The translations under genes were made by a program, and so were the position numbers. The notes below the pieces were generated by a model that ran no database searches, was not told where the DNA came from, and saw only the letters and a program-made list of their open reading frames with translations. This document shows positions 5,255-6,210 of a DNA stretch of 6,210 nucleotides, piece by piece (the first letter of the stretch is position 1; the number at the start of each line of letters is the position of its first letter). This DNA comes from Clostridiales bacterium (GTDB taxonomy: Bacteria; Bacillota; Clostridia; Oscillospirales; Oscillospiraceae): NCBI GenBank assembly GCA_029098065.1, contig JAQXNP010000184.1, positions 1-6,210 of the forward strand, written 5' to 3'.

Positions 5255-6210
5255 ATGCGAGAACGAGTGGACGCGGCGGTCATCGGCTGCGGCGAGGCCG
5301 GCATCTATGCGGCCTATGAACTGACCCGGCAGAACCCGGGGCTCAAGGTGCTGGTTCTGGAACAGGGCCGGGACATTTATGCCCGCAGCTGCCCCATCGT
5401 GGCGGGCAAGGTCCGGTCCTGCATCCAGTGCAGCGTGTGCGACACCATGTGCGGCTTCGGCGGCGCCGGAGCGTTCTCCGATGGAAAATTCAACTTTACC
5501 ACCGCCTTTGGCGGCTGGCTCACCGATTTTATGCCCGCCGCGGAGGTCATGGACCTCATCAGCTATGTGGACGAAATCAATGTGGCGCACGGAGCCACCG
5601 ACAAAGTCTACTCCACCGATACTCCGGCAGCCCGGGCACTGGAGAAAAAGGCCCTGGAATTCGATCTCCATCTTCTTCAGGCCAGAGTGAAACACCTGGG
5701 CACCGAAAACAATCTGCGCATTCTCCAGAATATCTATGAGGACATGAAGAACCGGGTGGACTTCCGGTTCCATACCGCGGTGGAAAAGATCGAATCCCTG
5801 GGAGACAAGGAGGGCTACCGCCTCACCACCGCCAAGGGGGATGAAGTGGACTGCACCTGGCTCATCGCCGGACCGGGCCGCTCCGGCGCGGAATGGTTCT
5901 CCGATCAGTGCAAGGCCATGGGCCTCCACCTCATCAATAACCAGGTGGACATCGGCGTGCGGGTGGAACTCCCCGCCCGGGTCTTTGAGCACATCACCGA
6001 CGTGGTCTATGAGTCCAAGCTGGTCTACCGCACCCAGCAGTACGGCGATCAGGTGCGCACCTTCTGCATGAATCCCTACGGCCATGTGGTGGCCGAGAAT
6101 GTGGAGGGCATCAACACCGTCAACGGCCACTCCTATTCCGACCCCTCCCTCCAGAGCAAAAACACCAACTTTGCCCTGCTGGTGTCCAACCGCTTCACCT
6201 CCCCCTTCAA
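5255..6210 (+). CDS. FAD-dependent dehydrogenase of the COG2509 family, N-terminal part, 3' truncated by window
   Basis: The first 318 residues are present; family members are usually about 450-530 residues, so roughly a third is missing. An N-terminal Rossmann fold for FAD is shown by VIGCGEAG with the GxGxxG glycines at 11, 13 and 16, and the acidic E36 ending the second strand in VLVLEQG. A cysteine cluster follows: C46, then C56, C59, C62 and C66 (C-x2-C-x2-C-x3-C), leading into the family signature FGGAGAFSDGKF (68-79). Later signatures are LIAGPGRSGAEWF (203-215), VDIGVRVE (231-238) and TFCMNPYGHVV (269-279). It is probably a cytosolic oxidoreductase; the substrate is unknown to me, and whether the cysteines bind an Fe-S cluster is open. 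The start is set by AGGAGG at 5243 and the promoter at 5186. No ORF track gap or frameshift is needed: the frame stays open to base 6208, with two bases of the next codon left. Confidence 0.9.
   Translation, partial: MRERVDAAVIGCGEAGIYAAYELTRQNPGLKVLVLEQGRDIYARSCPIVAGKVRSCIQCSVCDTMCGFGGAGAFSDGKFNFTTAFGGWLTDFMPAAEVMDLISYVDEINVAHGATDKVYSTDTPAARALEKKALEFDLHLLQARVKHLGTENNLRILQNIYEDMKNRVDFRFHTAVEKIESLGDKEGYRLTTAKGDEVDCTWLIAGPGRSGAEWFSDQCKAMGLHLINNQVDIGVRVELPARVFEHITDVVYESKLVYRTQQYGDQVRTFCMNPYGHVVAENVEGINTVNGHSYSDPSLQSKNTNFALLVSNRFTSPF

Noticed and set aside
5195..6130. A 311-residue minus-strand open frame opposite the COG2509 gene
   Set aside because: It is antisense to a strongly supported gene, runs through that gene's promoter, and shows no recognisable family pattern. 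It is a codon-bias shadow.

Overview
The window reads as chromosome of a GC-rich, strictly anaerobic Clostridia-type Firmicute. My inference is an Oscillospiraceae-like gut lineage (Flavonifractor/Lawsonibacter type). The reasons are an oxygen-sensitive class III ribonucleotide reductase, strong AGGAGG-type ribosome binding sites, sigma-A-like promoters in short AT-rich gaps, GC-rich third codon positions, and a clostridial-type COG2509 flavoprotein. The genus cannot be fixed from sequence reading alone.

Layout: (1) 1-1025, the 3' half of nrdD, the anaerobic ribonucleoside-triphosphate reductase, cut by the window edge and closed by a perfect bidirectional hairpin terminator. (2) 1096-2007 on the minus strand, a membrane-anchored XRE-family regulator converging on nrdD. 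(3) 2115-2639, nrdG, the radical-SAM activase that installs the glycyl radical on NrdD; it is divergent from the regulator. (4) 2722-3516, a TIGR04255-family protein of unknown function with its own near-consensus promoter. (5) 3682-5124, pncB, nicotinate phosphoribosyltransferase, with its own promoter and a direct repeat in the promoter region. (6) 5255-6210, the N-terminal part of a COG2509 FAD-dependent dehydrogenase with a cysteine cluster, cut by the window end.

How they work together: NrdD and NrdG make deoxyribonucleotides without oxygen. Here the usual adjacent nrdD-nrdG pair is split by the reversed regulator gene, so the regulator shares its control region with nrdG. Downstream genes look like separate transcription units: a terminator follows TIGR04255 and another follows pncB, and a promoter precedes each of the last three genes. 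PncB feeds NAD synthesis and the last gene is a flavin redox enzyme, so redox metabolism is a loose common theme, but nothing shows that they act together.

No gene-free stretch exceeds 300 bases; the longest gap (3517-3681) holds a terminator, a direct repeat and a promoter. I see no CRISPR array, tRNA, rRNA, insertion sequence or attachment site. I do not see a clear new multi-gene system. The items most worth a second look are the split nrdD/nrdG locus, an AT-rich patch inside nrdD, the sensor-like regulator and the uncharacterised TIGR04255 gene.
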